DNA of 64,000 nt, taken from NCBI RefSeq assembly GCF_900215505.1, contig NZ_LT907844.1:682001-746000 (forward strand), written 5' to 3'. The DNA is from Cohaesibacter sp. ES.047. Its GTDB lineage: Bacteria > Pseudomonadota > Alphaproteobacteria > Rhizobiales > Cohaesibacteraceae. The stretch's first letter is position 1; each line of letters begins with the position of its first letter. The notes under the pieces are model-generated. The model was not told the origin of the DNA and did not search any database. It saw nothing but the letters and a program-made list of their open reading frames with translations. Shown one piece after another: positions 1-8,000 of this stretch. The position numbers and the translations under genes are program-made.

Positions 1-626
1 ACCTCGTCTATGAAGTCCTGCAGAGGCATCGCGGCGGCGACTTGCGATTGGCCTGGCGTCAACTCTGTTGCGACGAGCGGTGGTGCGACTTCGTAGACAT
101 CCACCGGCGTATCGCGCAGCTGGTGACGCAGCGCCTGCGTCCATGCGTGGATCGCGGCCTTGGTCGCGGAGTACACCGGGTTCGCTGCTTTGGGAACAAA
201 GGCCAGTCCCGAGGATACCGTCACCAGCGCCGCTTCGCTTTGGGTTTGCAAATGGGGTAGCAATGCCGCCGCTAGGCGAATGGGTGCGGTTAGGTTTGTG
301 GCAATAGTGCGCTCGGCGACATCCATCTGCACGGGGTCGGCGGTGTAGTCCTCCGCTTCCATGATGCCCGCGTTCAGGATGACGGCATCAAGTTTCGGAT
401 GTTCGGCAATAACTTTTTCGGAGAAGGCCGCAAGTGCGCTTTCATCCGTGAGATCAAGACTGTAGCCGGTCATAGCGGGGTTTTTCTGCAGCATAGCTTG
501 CAAGCTATGCCTCTTGCGCCCGGTGATGATGATGCGATTGCCCTTGGACTGGAGCGCCTCGGCGATAGCCTGTCCAATCCCTGAGTTGCCACCGGTGATG
601 AGGATCGTGCGATTGGTAAAGATCAT
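1..626 (-). CDS. Short-chain dehydrogenase/reductase, 3' part outside the window
   Basis: This is an NAD(P)-dependent oxidoreductase of the short-chain dehydrogenase family; the substrate cannot be read from the sequence. About 208 residues are visible. The glycine-rich cofactor motif TGGNSGIG lies at residues 11-18, an NAG motif follows near residue 86, and the catalytic YSATK tetrad segment is near residue 150. The order and spacing are those of a classical SDR, resembling DltE-like members. Translation runs off the left edge. The ATG at 624-626 is the only start that leaves the nucleotide-binding strand complete. It is divergent from an HxlR-type regulator about 100 bp away, which suggests that regulator controls it. 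Family assignment is firm; function is not. Confidence 0.9.
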   Translation of the reverse strand, partial: MIFTNRTILITGGNSGIGQAIAEALQSKGNRIIITGRKRHSLQAMLQKNPAMTGYSLDLTDESALAAFSEKVIAEHPKLDAVILNAGIMEAEDYTADPVQMDVAERTIATNLTAPIRLAAALLPHLQTQSEAALVTVSSGLAFVPKAANPVYSATKAAIHAWTQALRHQLRDTPVDVYEVAPPLVATELTPGQSQVAAAMPLQDFIDE

Positions 627-724
627 GCGTATGTGTTCCTTTCCTTGACTGGATGGAATATGTCTCCTCTGCTATCATTTGGAAAGAAGGCACCAAAAAG
701 ATTTATACCCACCCAAAAGAGAGT

Positions 725-1144
725 ATGAAGCGCATGACAGATGGCACGTTGCGGCAAGACTTGCTGAACCTCCCCGAAACTGATCCGGTTGTGGATCGCC
801 TTGTGGAACAGATTATTGGCCGGGTTGCCGACAAGTGGACAATGCTTCTGATCGAAATCCTCACGGAGCGGACGTGTTGCCGTTTCGGTGAACTCGCCAA
901 AGCTTGCGAAGGGATCAGCCAGAAGATGCTGACGCAGACCTTGCGTGCGATGGAACGTGACGGGCTTGTGACTAGAACTGTCTATCCGGTTGTGCCCCCG
1001 AAGGTGGAGTATCGCTTGACGGATCTTGGTCTCGGTCTGAGCAAGGCATTCTGCGGCGTCTGGATTTGGGCCGAAGCCAATTTCGAGAGAATTGAACAGG
1101 CCCGCAGTGATTATGCTGATCGAAAAGCGCACGAAGAGCCGTAA
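725..1144 (+). CDS. HxlR-family winged-helix transcriptional regulator
   Basis: A 139-residue DNA-binding protein of the HxlR (DUF24/MarR-like) family. The winged helix spans roughly residues 22-115. It contains the typical DKWTMLLI helix, then FGELAKACEGISQKMLTQTL as the recognition region, and a wing with VEYRLTDLG. The ATG at 725 is preceded by AAGAGAG and leaves a usual family length; an upstream in-frame ATG at 653 would add 24 residues that look non-coding. The usual N-terminal sensor cysteine is not at its normal place. Instead a Cys-Cys pair sits at residues 51-52, so a redox role is possible but unproven. It is divergent from the SDR gene and probably regulates it, as HxlR/oxidoreductase pairs often do. 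Confidence 0.88.
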   Translation: MKRMTDGTLRQDLLNLPETDPVVDRLVEQIIGRVADKWTMLLIEILTERTCCRFGELAKACEGISQKMLTQTLRAMERDGLVTRTVYPVVPPKVEYRLTDLGLGLSKAFCGVWIWAEANFERIEQARSDYADRKAHEEP

Positions 1145-1464
1145 CTTAGGGCTCCTTCCTGACTGGTGCATCGCGGCAAACGGAATGGCATTGGTCAAGA
1201 AGGTAATTCGTAATCGCGGCCCAAAGCCGACCTTGGGCGATATCTCTCGCCGCTGCACTGCGGCTCATCATTCCGGACTTTCTCTGCGGCTGCATTCCCA
1301 GAAACTGCCAAACTGTTGCTCGGAGGTACGAAGTGGCCCTTCGACCCCGGCCATCCAACAACCGCTTCATTCCTACGGCCTGAATCGCTTGCAAAAGGAC
1401 ATCCGAACACAACTTTAGGTCAAGAGATAAACATGCTACTGTCCCAGTATGTTTGAGGTGAATT
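1145..1464. other. Non-coding stretch ahead of gajA
   Basis: About 320 bp without a convincing gene. Short open frames exist on both strands, but none has a recognisable domain, a good ribosome binding site or a start that fits its neighbours. The promoter of the Gabija operon is expected here. A clear ribosome binding site, GAGGTG, lies six bases ahead of the gajA ATG. Confidence 0.5.
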
Positions 1465-3249
1465 ATGACTGTTATCCGAGAAATTTCGATCTCCAATTTT
1501 CGAGGCATCAAGGCGCTAAAGTGGTGGCCGAACCCAGGCATCAATTGCTTAATTGGGCCAGGAGACGGCGGAAAATCGACCATTCTCGATGCAATAGAAC
1601 TCACCTTAGGGACTAGACAGAGCATTGTCTTTACTGATGCTGACTTCCACAGATGCCTAGTTGATGAGCCAATTGTAATCGATGTGACGCTGGGAGCTCT
1701 TCCCGATGAGTTGCGAAACCTAGAGGCATACGGCCACTTTCTGCGAGGTTGGGACCCGCAAACCGGGGCTATTCACAACGAGACATCTGCAGCGCTGGAA
1801 ACGGTATTGACTATTCGTCTGATTGTAAGGGACGATTTGGAGCCGCAATGGTTGCTGTTTTCTGAAGGCCCATCCGCCCAGGGCCTTGAGCGGAACCTCC
1901 AGTGGAAGCATCGGCAGCTAGTTGCGCCAATACGGCTCGGCACCGTTGCATCACACCATATGGCTCTGGGCCCGCGATCCGTGCTCGGGAAGCTCTCTCC
2001 CGACAAGACACAGGCGTCAGCCGCATTGGCGGCGGCATCCAGACAAGCCCGGCAGGCTTTTGCAGAGCAGGGCTGTGGTGGCGTCGATGAAGTGCTGGCG
2101 ACCTCCAGAACCATCGCCAACAACATGGGAATCCCCGTTGAGCAGGTGAATGCCCTATTGGACGTAAAAGGGGTGACGTTTTCAGGGGGTGCAATTGCCC
2201 TTCACGACGAAGATCAGGTTCCGCTCAAGAATCTTGGTTCCGGTTCCATGCGCTTGCTCGTCGCAGGACTTCAAAAGGTCGCAGGTCAATCAAGTATCTC
2301 GATCATCGACGAAGCAGAGTTTGGCTTGGAACCCTACCGGATTATCCGCTTGCTTGATTCGCTGGGTGCAAAATCAAACGATTCTTCGCAGCAAGTCTTT
2401 TTGACGACACACTCGCCAGTTGTATTGCGCGAACTGTCGTCAATTCAGTTACACGCAGTGCGGGCGACGCGCACCACTACACCCGCCCTAGTTAACAACG
2501 GTGAACTCATTCAGCCTACCACAAAGACGACTTCCAATTCTGTGTTCCCACTTGGGGAATCTGAAGACGCTCAGAAGACGCTGAGGGCGTGCGCAGACGC
2601 CTTTCTCGCGCCGAGTGTCATTGTTTGTGAGGGGAAGACCGAGATTGGCGTAATCCGAGGGTTGGATTTGTGCTGGCAAAGCCTTGGTCAGAGGAGTTTG
2701 CTAGCAAACGGTTGCCACTGGGCCGATGGTGGCGGCTCAACAATGATGGAACGTGCTAAAATCTTTGCGCGTATGGGTTATCGAACCGCTTTGTTCATGG
2801 ACTCCGATGTCGCCTACGATGCTGCGAGTTATTCGGAATTGGCAACTCACGGCATTTCCGTGTTCCGTTGGCGAGATGGGTATTCCACCGAATCTGCAAT
2901 CTTCGCATCCGTGCCTGCGGCGCAGATACCCGGACTTCTTTCAATTGCCTGCGAATGGCGATCAGAAGACTCCATTGACGGAAAAATCCGTCACGCGAGC
3001 AACCGTCAATACAATCTACAGCAATGCCGAGATCAATTTGTCGATGCAATGCGACCTGTGTTGGGGCAATGCGCTGGCGATGGTAAATGGTTCAAAGACA
3101 TTGAGCCTGCTGAACGGGCGTTGAGGGAAGTCATTGCCCCGGCCTGGCAAAGTACAGGTACAATTTTCACGGCCCCCCTGAATTCGCTTTGGCATTGGAT
3201 CAGCACATCGCCGACAGTGCAGCCAGCGAATCCCCCTGTCGGCGTGTAA
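1465..3249 (+). CDS. gajA: Gabija protein GajA: OLD-family ATPase/Toprim endonuclease
   Basis: GajA is the nuclease subunit of the Gabija anti-phage system. In studied systems it is a nucleotide-sensing, site-specific DNA nicking enzyme that assembles with GajB. The 594-residue protein has an ABC-type ATPase half with Walker A GPGDGGKST at residues 31-39, a signature-like LGSGSMRLL near 255, and Walker B SISIIDEAEFGLEP near 275. The C-terminal half is a Toprim domain with its glutamate in VIVCEGKTE near residue 390 and an acidic FMDSDVAYDA segment near 450. Length is close to characterised GajA proteins of roughly 580 residues. A six-base gap separates it from gajB, so the two are co-transcribed. 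An isolated OLD nuclease is the alternative, but the helicase partner argues against it. Confidence 0.9.
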   Translation: MTVIREISISNFRGIKALKWWPNPGINCLIGPGDGGKSTILDAIELTLGTRQSIVFTDADFHRCLVDEPIVIDVTLGALPDELRNLEAYGHFLRGWDPQTGAIHNETSAALETVLTIRLIVRDDLEPQWLLFSEGPSAQGLERNLQWKHRQLVAPIRLGTVASHHMALGPRSVLGKLSPDKTQASAALAAASRQARQAFAEQGCGGVDEVLATSRTIANNMGIPVEQVNALLDVKGVTFSGGAIALHDEDQVPLKNLGSGSMRLLVAGLQKVAGQSSISIIDEAEFGLEPYRIIRLLDSLGAKSNDSSQQVFLTTHSPVVLRELSSIQLHAVRATRTTTPALVNNGELIQPTTKTTSNSVFPLGESEDAQKTLRACADAFLAPSVIVCEGKTEIGVIRGLDLCWQSLGQRSLLANGCHWADGGGSTMMERAKIFARMGYRTALFMDSDVAYDAASYSELATHGISVFRWRDGYSTESAIFASVPAAQIPGLLSIACEWRSEDSIDGKIRHASNRQYNLQQCRDQFVDAMRPVLGQCAGDGKWFKDIEPAERALREVIAPAWQSTGTIFTAPLNSLWHWISTSPTVQPANPPVGV

Positions 3250-3255
3250 ACTCAG

Positions 3256-4680
3256 ATGGTTGGCGTACACGACATACTTCAGGCGCAACGCGGGCATGTC
3301 ATTGCTCCCGCAGGATGCGGCAAGACCGAGTTGATCGCAAAGACCATTGTTCAGGCAAAAGGTAAGCCGGTCCTCGTCCTTACCCACACCACCGCGGGCG
3401 TTGCCGCGCTAAGGCAGAGGTTGCATCGAGATGGCGTGCCAGCGTCCAACTACAGGCTCAACACGATTGCGGGCTGGGCACTGGCAATTATCTCCATGTT
3501 TCCGGAGCGAGCAGGATACCTGCATGATCCGCAAAATGCTCCCAACTACACTGCAGTGCAAAACGCGGTTGGTGGGCTATGTGCATCTGGGGCTATCAAT
3601 TCAGAGATTGCCGCAACGTATTCGCGGGTCTTGGTCGATGAGTACCAAGACTGTTCAGTCAGCCAACACCTGATCATTTCTGGCCTCGCGAACGCAATTC
3701 CAACGGTTGTGTTCGGCGATCCGATGCAAGCAATCTTTGGGTTTGGCGACGACCCGCTTCCGGACTGGACGACGCAAGTGGTCCCAACCTTTCCTAAAAT
3801 CGGGCGGTTGGATATCCCCTGGCGCTGGAACAACACTGGCGCCAACGATCTTGGAGCTTGGCTTCTTGCCATTCGCGGGGCGTTGGAAGCTGGACAGACG
3901 ATTGATCTTCGCACTCTACCCTCGCGCGTCGCGTGGCATCCTCTCGGCGCGGATCAAAACGCCAACGCCGCGGCCCAGATAGCTCTGCAATACGATGTAG
4001 CCAAAACCAACCCTCATGAGACGATCCTAATAATTGGTGACTCCATGCAAGCGGCCTCGCGACACAATTTCGCAAGCCGCGCAAAGGGAGTTGGAGTTGT
4101 CGAGCCAGTAGATCTCCGTGATGTCGTAGGCGATGCAAACCAAATGGACGGAAAATCAGGTCAAGAACTCCTTGATGCCTGCATTGGATTTCTTATCAAG
4201 GTCATGACGAACGTGTATGGCGATAAACTCAATGCGCGCGTTCAGTCGATCCTAGGAAATCGTAATCGCACACCTCCAACCGCCCCTGAGGTTGCCGCCA
4301 TCTCTCTGGTTCAAGGGGGCGGATACCTCGAGGCCGTGCAATTTCTGAAAGCGATGGCAGGCGACCGTGACAGACGAGTCTATCGACAAAGTGCGTTCAA
4401 CATTATGGTCCAGGCACTCCAAATCGCATTGACGGCACCAGGCGGTAGTCTTCCAGCAGCTATCGCCGGTCTTCGCGAACAACGCCGTCACGCAGGTAGA
4501 GTAATTCCGCCAAAAGCTGTAGGCTCAACTCTTCTCCTGAAAGGACTGGAGGCTGATCACGTAGTAATCTTAGATGCGGATCGACCAGGTAACGCGATGT
4601 CGAAAGAGCACCTGTATGTCGCGCTGACTAGGGGGGCGAGATCCGTATCGGTCTTCTCGCGTAGTCCAAACCTGCCGTAA
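3256..4680 (+). CDS. gajB: Gabija protein GajB: UvrD/PcrA-like helicase
   Basis: The second Gabija subunit, a superfamily 1A helicase-like ATPase that activates or supports GajA. The 474-residue protein has Walker A APAGCGKTE at about residues 15-23, motif Ia VLVLTHTTAGV, motif II VLVDEYQDCS near residue 125, motif III GDPMQAIFGF near 155, and a C-terminal motif VI YVALTRGARSV. Length matches GajB proteins of about 490 residues, and it is shorter than UvrD. The ATG at 3256 begins six bases after the gajA stop. Together the pair forms a complete Gabija operon with no sign of frameshift or lost catalytic motif, so the system may be functional. Confidence 0.9.
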   Translation: MVGVHDILQAQRGHVIAPAGCGKTELIAKTIVQAKGKPVLVLTHTTAGVAALRQRLHRDGVPASNYRLNTIAGWALAIISMFPERAGYLHDPQNAPNYTAVQNAVGGLCASGAINSEIAATYSRVLVDEYQDCSVSQHLIISGLANAIPTVVFGDPMQAIFGFGDDPLPDWTTQVVPTFPKIGRLDIPWRWNNTGANDLGAWLLAIRGALEAGQTIDLRTLPSRVAWHPLGADQNANAAAQIALQYDVAKTNPHETILIIGDSMQAASRHNFASRAKGVGVVEPVDLRDVVGDANQMDGKSGQELLDACIGFLIKVMTNVYGDKLNARVQSILGNRNRTPPTAPEVAAISLVQGGGYLEAVQFLKAMAGDRDRRVYRQSAFNIMVQALQIALTAPGGSLPAAIAGLREQRRHAGRVIPPKAVGSTLLLKGLEADHVVILDADRPGNAMSKEHLYVALTRGARSVSVFSRSPNLP

Positions 4681-4859
4681 CCCGCTTTTCTCGGTTGGAC
4701 GCCACTAATGCTGACCTGAGATTGACCGTACAAAATGACGCACACCTCATTATTACGAAGTTGTTGCCCTGCCAACGCCGCTTGAACGTCCGCAATCGAT
4801 CGCTCGGATAGCCGGGGGGCGGTCGCAGCGAAATTCCGCTTTCCGCCCGTTTTACCAAT

Positions 4860-5423
4860 TCACCTGACTCTGTTCAATGTCCTGTAAACGGTCGGTCTCG
4901 AGACTGCGAAGATTTCGGCCAAGTCGCTGATAGAGTGATCCCCTGTCTCATGCATCCGTTTGAGCTCATTCTGTTGTTTCGGAGATAGCTTCGGCTGTTT
5001 CCCGCGCAGCTTACCTTTGGCTTTGGCAATTGCCATGCCTTCCTTCGTTCGCATTCGGATCAAGTCTGCCTCGAATTCGGCAAAGGTGGCCAGAATATTG
5101 AAGAACATCTTGCCCATAGGGTCTGCTGGATCATAGATGGATTGTCCCAGGGCCAATTTTACACCCTTGCTTTCCAACTGGTCAGCGATTGAACGGGCAT
5201 CAGGAACGGATCGTGCCAACCGATCCAGTTTTGAAACAATAAAGGTGTCGCCTTCTCGGGATGCAGCAAGGGCTCTCTCGAGACCGGGGCGGTCCCTGTT
5301 GGTGCCGGTCAAACCATGATCCATATGAATGTTCTCTTCCTTGACGCCGAGATCTATTAGAGCCGTTTTCTGGACCATTAGGTCTTGTTTGTCAGTGGAA
5401 CAGCGAGCATAGCCAATTTTCAT
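4860..5423 (-). CDS. Serine recombinase of the Tn3-type resolvase/invertase family
   Basis: A 187-residue small serine recombinase. The catalytic domain starts with IGYARCSTDKQ, in which Ser9 is the expected nucleophile. LDRLARS and the long helix AEFEADLIRMRTKEG follow at the usual places. The C-terminal helix-turn-helix SISDLAEIFAVSRPTVYRTL binds DNA. Length is that of Tn3 tnpR resolvases or Hin-like invertases. No matching transposase gene is visible nearby, so this is probably a remnant of a Tn3-like unit, or a resolvase kept for its own sake within the island. The ATG abuts a possible Tn3-like inverted repeat just upstream. Family assignment is firm; current role is unknown. Confidence 0.93.
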   Translation of the reverse strand: MKIGYARCSTDKQDLMVQKTALIDLGVKEENIHMDHGLTGTNRDRPGLERALAASREGDTFIVSKLDRLARSVPDARSIADQLESKGVKLALGQSIYDPADPMGKMFFNILATFAEFEADLIRMRTKEGMAIAKAKGKLRGKQPKLSPKQQNELKRMHETGDHSISDLAEIFAVSRPTVYRTLNRVR

Positions 5424-5441
5424 GGAAATTTGTCCGCAAAA

Positions 5442-5479
5442 GGGGCCTTCAATGAGAATTAAATCGTACCACCCTTACG
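5442..5479. repeat. Possible Tn3-family terminal inverted repeat
   Basis: A 38-bp stretch begins with GGGG, contains GAGAATT and AAATCGTAC, and ends with CTTACG. Tn3-family terminal repeats are typically 38 bp, begin with GGGG and share an AAATCGTACG-like core. The match is by eye only. A convincing partner copy was not found; a weak resemblance lies near 6055-6082. Confidence 0.25.
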
Positions 5480-5573
5480 TTACAAATCAAGTGAAGAGAA
5501 TTCCTCAATGCGATAAATGTCGAAAAATGTACGATGAAGGATCCTCTTGCGGACAACGATTTCGATCACTTAA

Positions 5574-5765
5574 GAAAGCAGCCTCTGGAATTGCTGCGCA
5601 ATTGCCTCGGCGGCGCGAAGAATATTGGAAGACAGCACTCGATATGTCTTGTCTCAAGAGGATGTAGTGGCATTTTCAATGGCCATGGACACTCCGCCAT
5701 CTCCCACGGCAAGGGCGATCAAGGCTGCAAAGGACTATCATAGCCGTGAAGCACTTGCCGACTGA
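5574..5765 (+). pseudogene. Truncated DUF1778 (TacA-like) antitoxin remnant
   Basis: An open frame without a start codon ends in a clear DUF1778 antitoxin C-terminus. The visible pattern is SAARRILEDSTRYVLSQED, then VVAFSMAMDTPPSPTARAIK, followed by a short tail. In complete proteins this part follows an N-terminal ribbon-helix-helix and wraps a GNAT acetyltransferase toxin. Here the DNA-binding half is absent or frameshifted, since an in-frame stop lies just upstream at 5571. No GNAT toxin follows. It is probably a decayed toxin-antitoxin module left beside the resolvase. A nearby 69-residue frame overlaps it in another phase and looks non-coding. Confidence 0.6.
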
Positions 5766-6258
5766 AGAGCCATATTTATCACAACATATCCTCAGCATGG
5801 CATGAAAGGCATTACGCGGCGGAACAACTCATCGACGACCGTTAAGTATTCCAGTAGTTCTTCACGCATCAATCTTCCCTCTTTCACAATTATCCAAGAC
5901 ATATTAAGTTGCCCGCAGGATGGATATATTCACCATCTCGGGGCGTGAGAACTCCATATCAGGCGGTCGGTGTCGACCGAATTGGCACCTCCTCGATCTA
6001 TGGTCGGGGAGGCTGCGACGCATGTCCAGAGCTTCGGCTTAAAGGTCGCGGCGGTCGTCCTGGTACGACTTCTCAACTCCCCGGTCACCAAGTCATTCTT
6101 GGTGACCATTTCCTTGGATTGAGAAGAGTAGGGGGCGCAATGTCGAGCTGGAACCTCAAGGTAAAAACAGATGAAACAGCATGTTATCGCGTAAAAGGCC
6201 AACGAGGACCATTGTGTCGAAAATCATCGACACTGCAAGATCATAAGCAGACCGCAAA
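5766..6258. other. Non-coding or decayed stretch ahead of mrr, with a hairpin
   Basis: About 490 bp without a recognisable gene; frames up to about 117 codons on the plus strand lack any domain I know. The notable structure is a perfect inverted repeat at 6083-6107, with 10-bp arms (GGTCACCAAG / CTTGGTGACC) around a 5-base loop and no T-run after it. The promoter of mrr is presumably in the last part. Confidence 0.4.
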
Positions 6259-7191
6259 ATGACCATTCCTGGCTATCAATCACTAATGCTGCCGGTCTTG
6301 CGTTATGCGGCTCAGGCGGAACAACGGGTTCCACCTCTTTCCGAGAAGATTGCTGTCGACTTTGATCTGTCAGCTGCAGAATGCGAAAAGATGCTGCAGA
6401 ATGGCGGCCAGAGTATTCTCAAAAATCGGATACACTGGGCGAAATACTATATGCACAAGGCTGGATTGGTTGATTGTCCCGCGCGAGGACGTTTCATCGC
6501 CTCCGATGCAGGCAAAAGACTGCTGGCAACAAATCCGCAGAGGCTGGACTATCAACACCTTTTGTCCATCCCACAATTTGCCGCTTACCATGCAGCAAAT
6601 AAGAAGCAAGGCAATGGCGCCTCAACGCGTTTGAAATATGGTGACGATACAGCGAAAGAGGCATCGACCCCAGAGGAGCAGATTGAAGATGCATTTGCAG
6701 CCCTTAACACGGCTCTTCAAACCGAATTGCTTGATCGAATAAGGGAGAATTCTCCAGCATTCTTTGAGCAGGTAATCGTCGAACTTCTCATTGCCATGGG
6801 ATATGGCGGGTCTCATAAAAACGCAGCAGAGCAATTGGGCCGATCTGGGGATGGTGGCGTTGACGGCGTCATTAATGAGGATCGACTGGGTCTTGATCGC
6901 ATATATGTTCAGGCCAAGAGGCATGCTTCGTCGAACAAGATCGGAAGGCCGGACATGCAGGCATTTGTTGGCTCTCTGGTTGGCTTCGGCGTAACAAAAG
7001 GTGTTTTCGTGACCACCTCATCCTTCACTGACAGTGCGACGAAATATACGAGAAGCCTGCCACAACGCGTGATACAAATAGACGGGGTTCGTTTGGCGGA
7101 GCTGATGATTGAACATGGTGTGGGTACCCGGGCCTATCGCACCATTCAGGTTCAGCGCCTGGACGAGGACTTCTTTTCTGAAGACGGATAG
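6259..7191 (+). CDS. mrr: Mrr-family type IV restriction endonuclease
   Basis: A modification-dependent restriction enzyme that cuts foreign methylated DNA. The 310-residue protein has an N-terminal winged-helix Mrr_N domain (about residues 5-95), a linker, and a C-terminal PD-(D/E)xK nuclease domain from about 165. FFEQVIVELLIAMGYGG is the first core helix. The catalytic aspartate is in GRSGDGGVDGVI (residues 195-205) and the QAK motif is at 218-220. The substrate-side strand KGVFVTTSSFTDSA is also typical. All key residues appear intact. It lies in the same accessory region as Gabija and is followed 44 bp later by a HigA-like antitoxin gene in the same direction. The specificity cannot be predicted. 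Confidence 0.92.
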   Translation: MTIPGYQSLMLPVLRYAAQAEQRVPPLSEKIAVDFDLSAAECEKMLQNGGQSILKNRIHWAKYYMHKAGLVDCPARGRFIASDAGKRLLATNPQRLDYQHLLSIPQFAAYHAANKKQGNGASTRLKYGDDTAKEASTPEEQIEDAFAALNTALQTELLDRIRENSPAFFEQVIVELLIAMGYGGSHKNAAEQLGRSGDGGVDGVINEDRLGLDRIYVQAKRHASSNKIGRPDMQAFVGSLVGFGVTKGVFVTTSSFTDSATKYTRSLPQRVIQIDGVRLAELMIEHGVGTRAYRTIQVQRLDEDFFSEDG

Positions 7192-7235
7192 AACCAGCCG
7201 GCAGAGTGTTCCCCGGCGCGAAGAAGGACAGAGCA

Positions 7236-7520
7236 ATGCCGAAATCATCGAATATACCAACGGATCATTTGCCAAACCCTCATCCTGGTGAAGTTCTGCT
7301 GGAAGAGTTTCTGAAGCCTATGCACCTGAGCCAAGATGAACTCGCACGAGCCGTTCATACACCTTGCAGCCAAATTGACGAGATCGTTATTGGAAAGCGT
7401 GAGATTTCTGCAGATATGGATCGACGATTTGCCCGCTACTTTGGTCTGTCCGAGGGCTTTTTCCTCGGGCTGCAATCTGATTATGATTTGTTGGAACACT
7501 GGCGCGATACAGTCAAATGA
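7236..7520 (+). CDS. HigA-family XRE antitoxin without a HigB partner
   Basis: A 94-residue helix-turn-helix protein of the HigA antitoxin family. The family opening NPHPGEVLLEEFLKPM is at about residues 13-28. The HTH LSQDELARAVHTPCSQIDEI follows, then GKREISADMDRRFARYFGLS, which is nearly diagnostic. HigA normally follows its mRNA-cleaving toxin HigB; here the preceding gene is mrr and no HigB-like frame is found. It may be a solitary regulator of the mrr region or a relic. The ATG at 7236 is chosen because upstream codons do not resemble the family. Confidence 0.85.
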   Translation: MPKSSNIPTDHLPNPHPGEVLLEEFLKPMHLSQDELARAVHTPCSQIDEIVIGKREISADMDRRFARYFGLSEGFFLGLQSDYDLLEHWRDTVK

Positions 7521-7576
7521 CCGGTTCGTCATCACTGACGGTGCAAAAAAATCGTAGAGAGATTCAGGGGTGTAAT

Positions 7577-7813
7577 ATGGAGGTCAATCTTCTCGAAGCG
7601 AAAGCCAAACTCTCGGAGCTTGTCGAGAGAAGCGTTGCCGGCGAAGAAGTTATTATCACCAAAGCGGGTAAGCCGCTCGTGCGACTTATCAAATACGAAG
7701 TTGATCCTAATCCTTGCAGGTTGGGCCTCTACAAGGAGGACGGTATTTCGATGGGTAAAGGCATTCATGACGGTGATGTCAAGCTCTCCGTCATGTTCGG
7801 GCTGGAGGAATGA
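7577..7813 (+). CDS. Phd/YefM-type antitoxin
   Basis: A 78-residue antitoxin with the Phd fold. The N-terminal DNA-binding part reads LLEAKAKLSELVERSVAGEE, followed by VIITKAGKPLVRLI, both textbook for Phd proteins paired with PIN-domain (VapC) toxins. The C-terminal toxin-neutralising tail (residues 45-78) is unusual in sequence. The start is the ATG at 7577; an upstream in-frame start at 7517 would add 20 non-family residues. The stop overlaps an ATG in the next frame, the normal arrangement for a toxin gene, but what follows is not an intact toxin. So the antitoxin appears to be orphaned. Confidence 0.82.
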   Translation: MEVNLLEAKAKLSELVERSVAGEEVIITKAGKPLVRLIKYEVDPNPCRLGLYKEDGISMGKGIHDGDVKLSVMFGLEE

Positions 7814-7995
7814 TGAGGCGACCGATTCTGGAAACTCCGTCACCACTGGTGGTACAGAAACTGGGAATCCGCGTTACCAGAAGAGACATATCGTCCTGTT
7901 CTTGGAAATTGGCCCTATGGGCCAATGCGTCTCTGTTCGGCTTGACACTTGGCGGTCCGCTCGAACCGAGACGCGACCAAACGGACACTCTGTAA
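7810..7995 (+). pseudogene. Possible decayed PIN-type (VapC) toxin
   Basis: A 61-codon frame begins in an ATGATG that overlaps the antitoxin stop. Its opening MMRRPILETPSPLVV faintly matches the VapC opening (R-hydrophobic-LDTHxLLWW). The rest has no PIN-domain features, and the frame ends near the left end of the IS630 element. Position suggests the antitoxin's former toxin, degraded and cut off. The resemblance is weak. Confidence 0.3.
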
Positions 7996-8000
7996 GCTTA

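Noticed and set aside
623-1625. Minus-strand frames of 211 and 159 codons across the HxlR gene and the gap before gajA
   Set aside because: No family features; the plus-strand HxlR gene is clear, and the frames lack ribosome binding sites.
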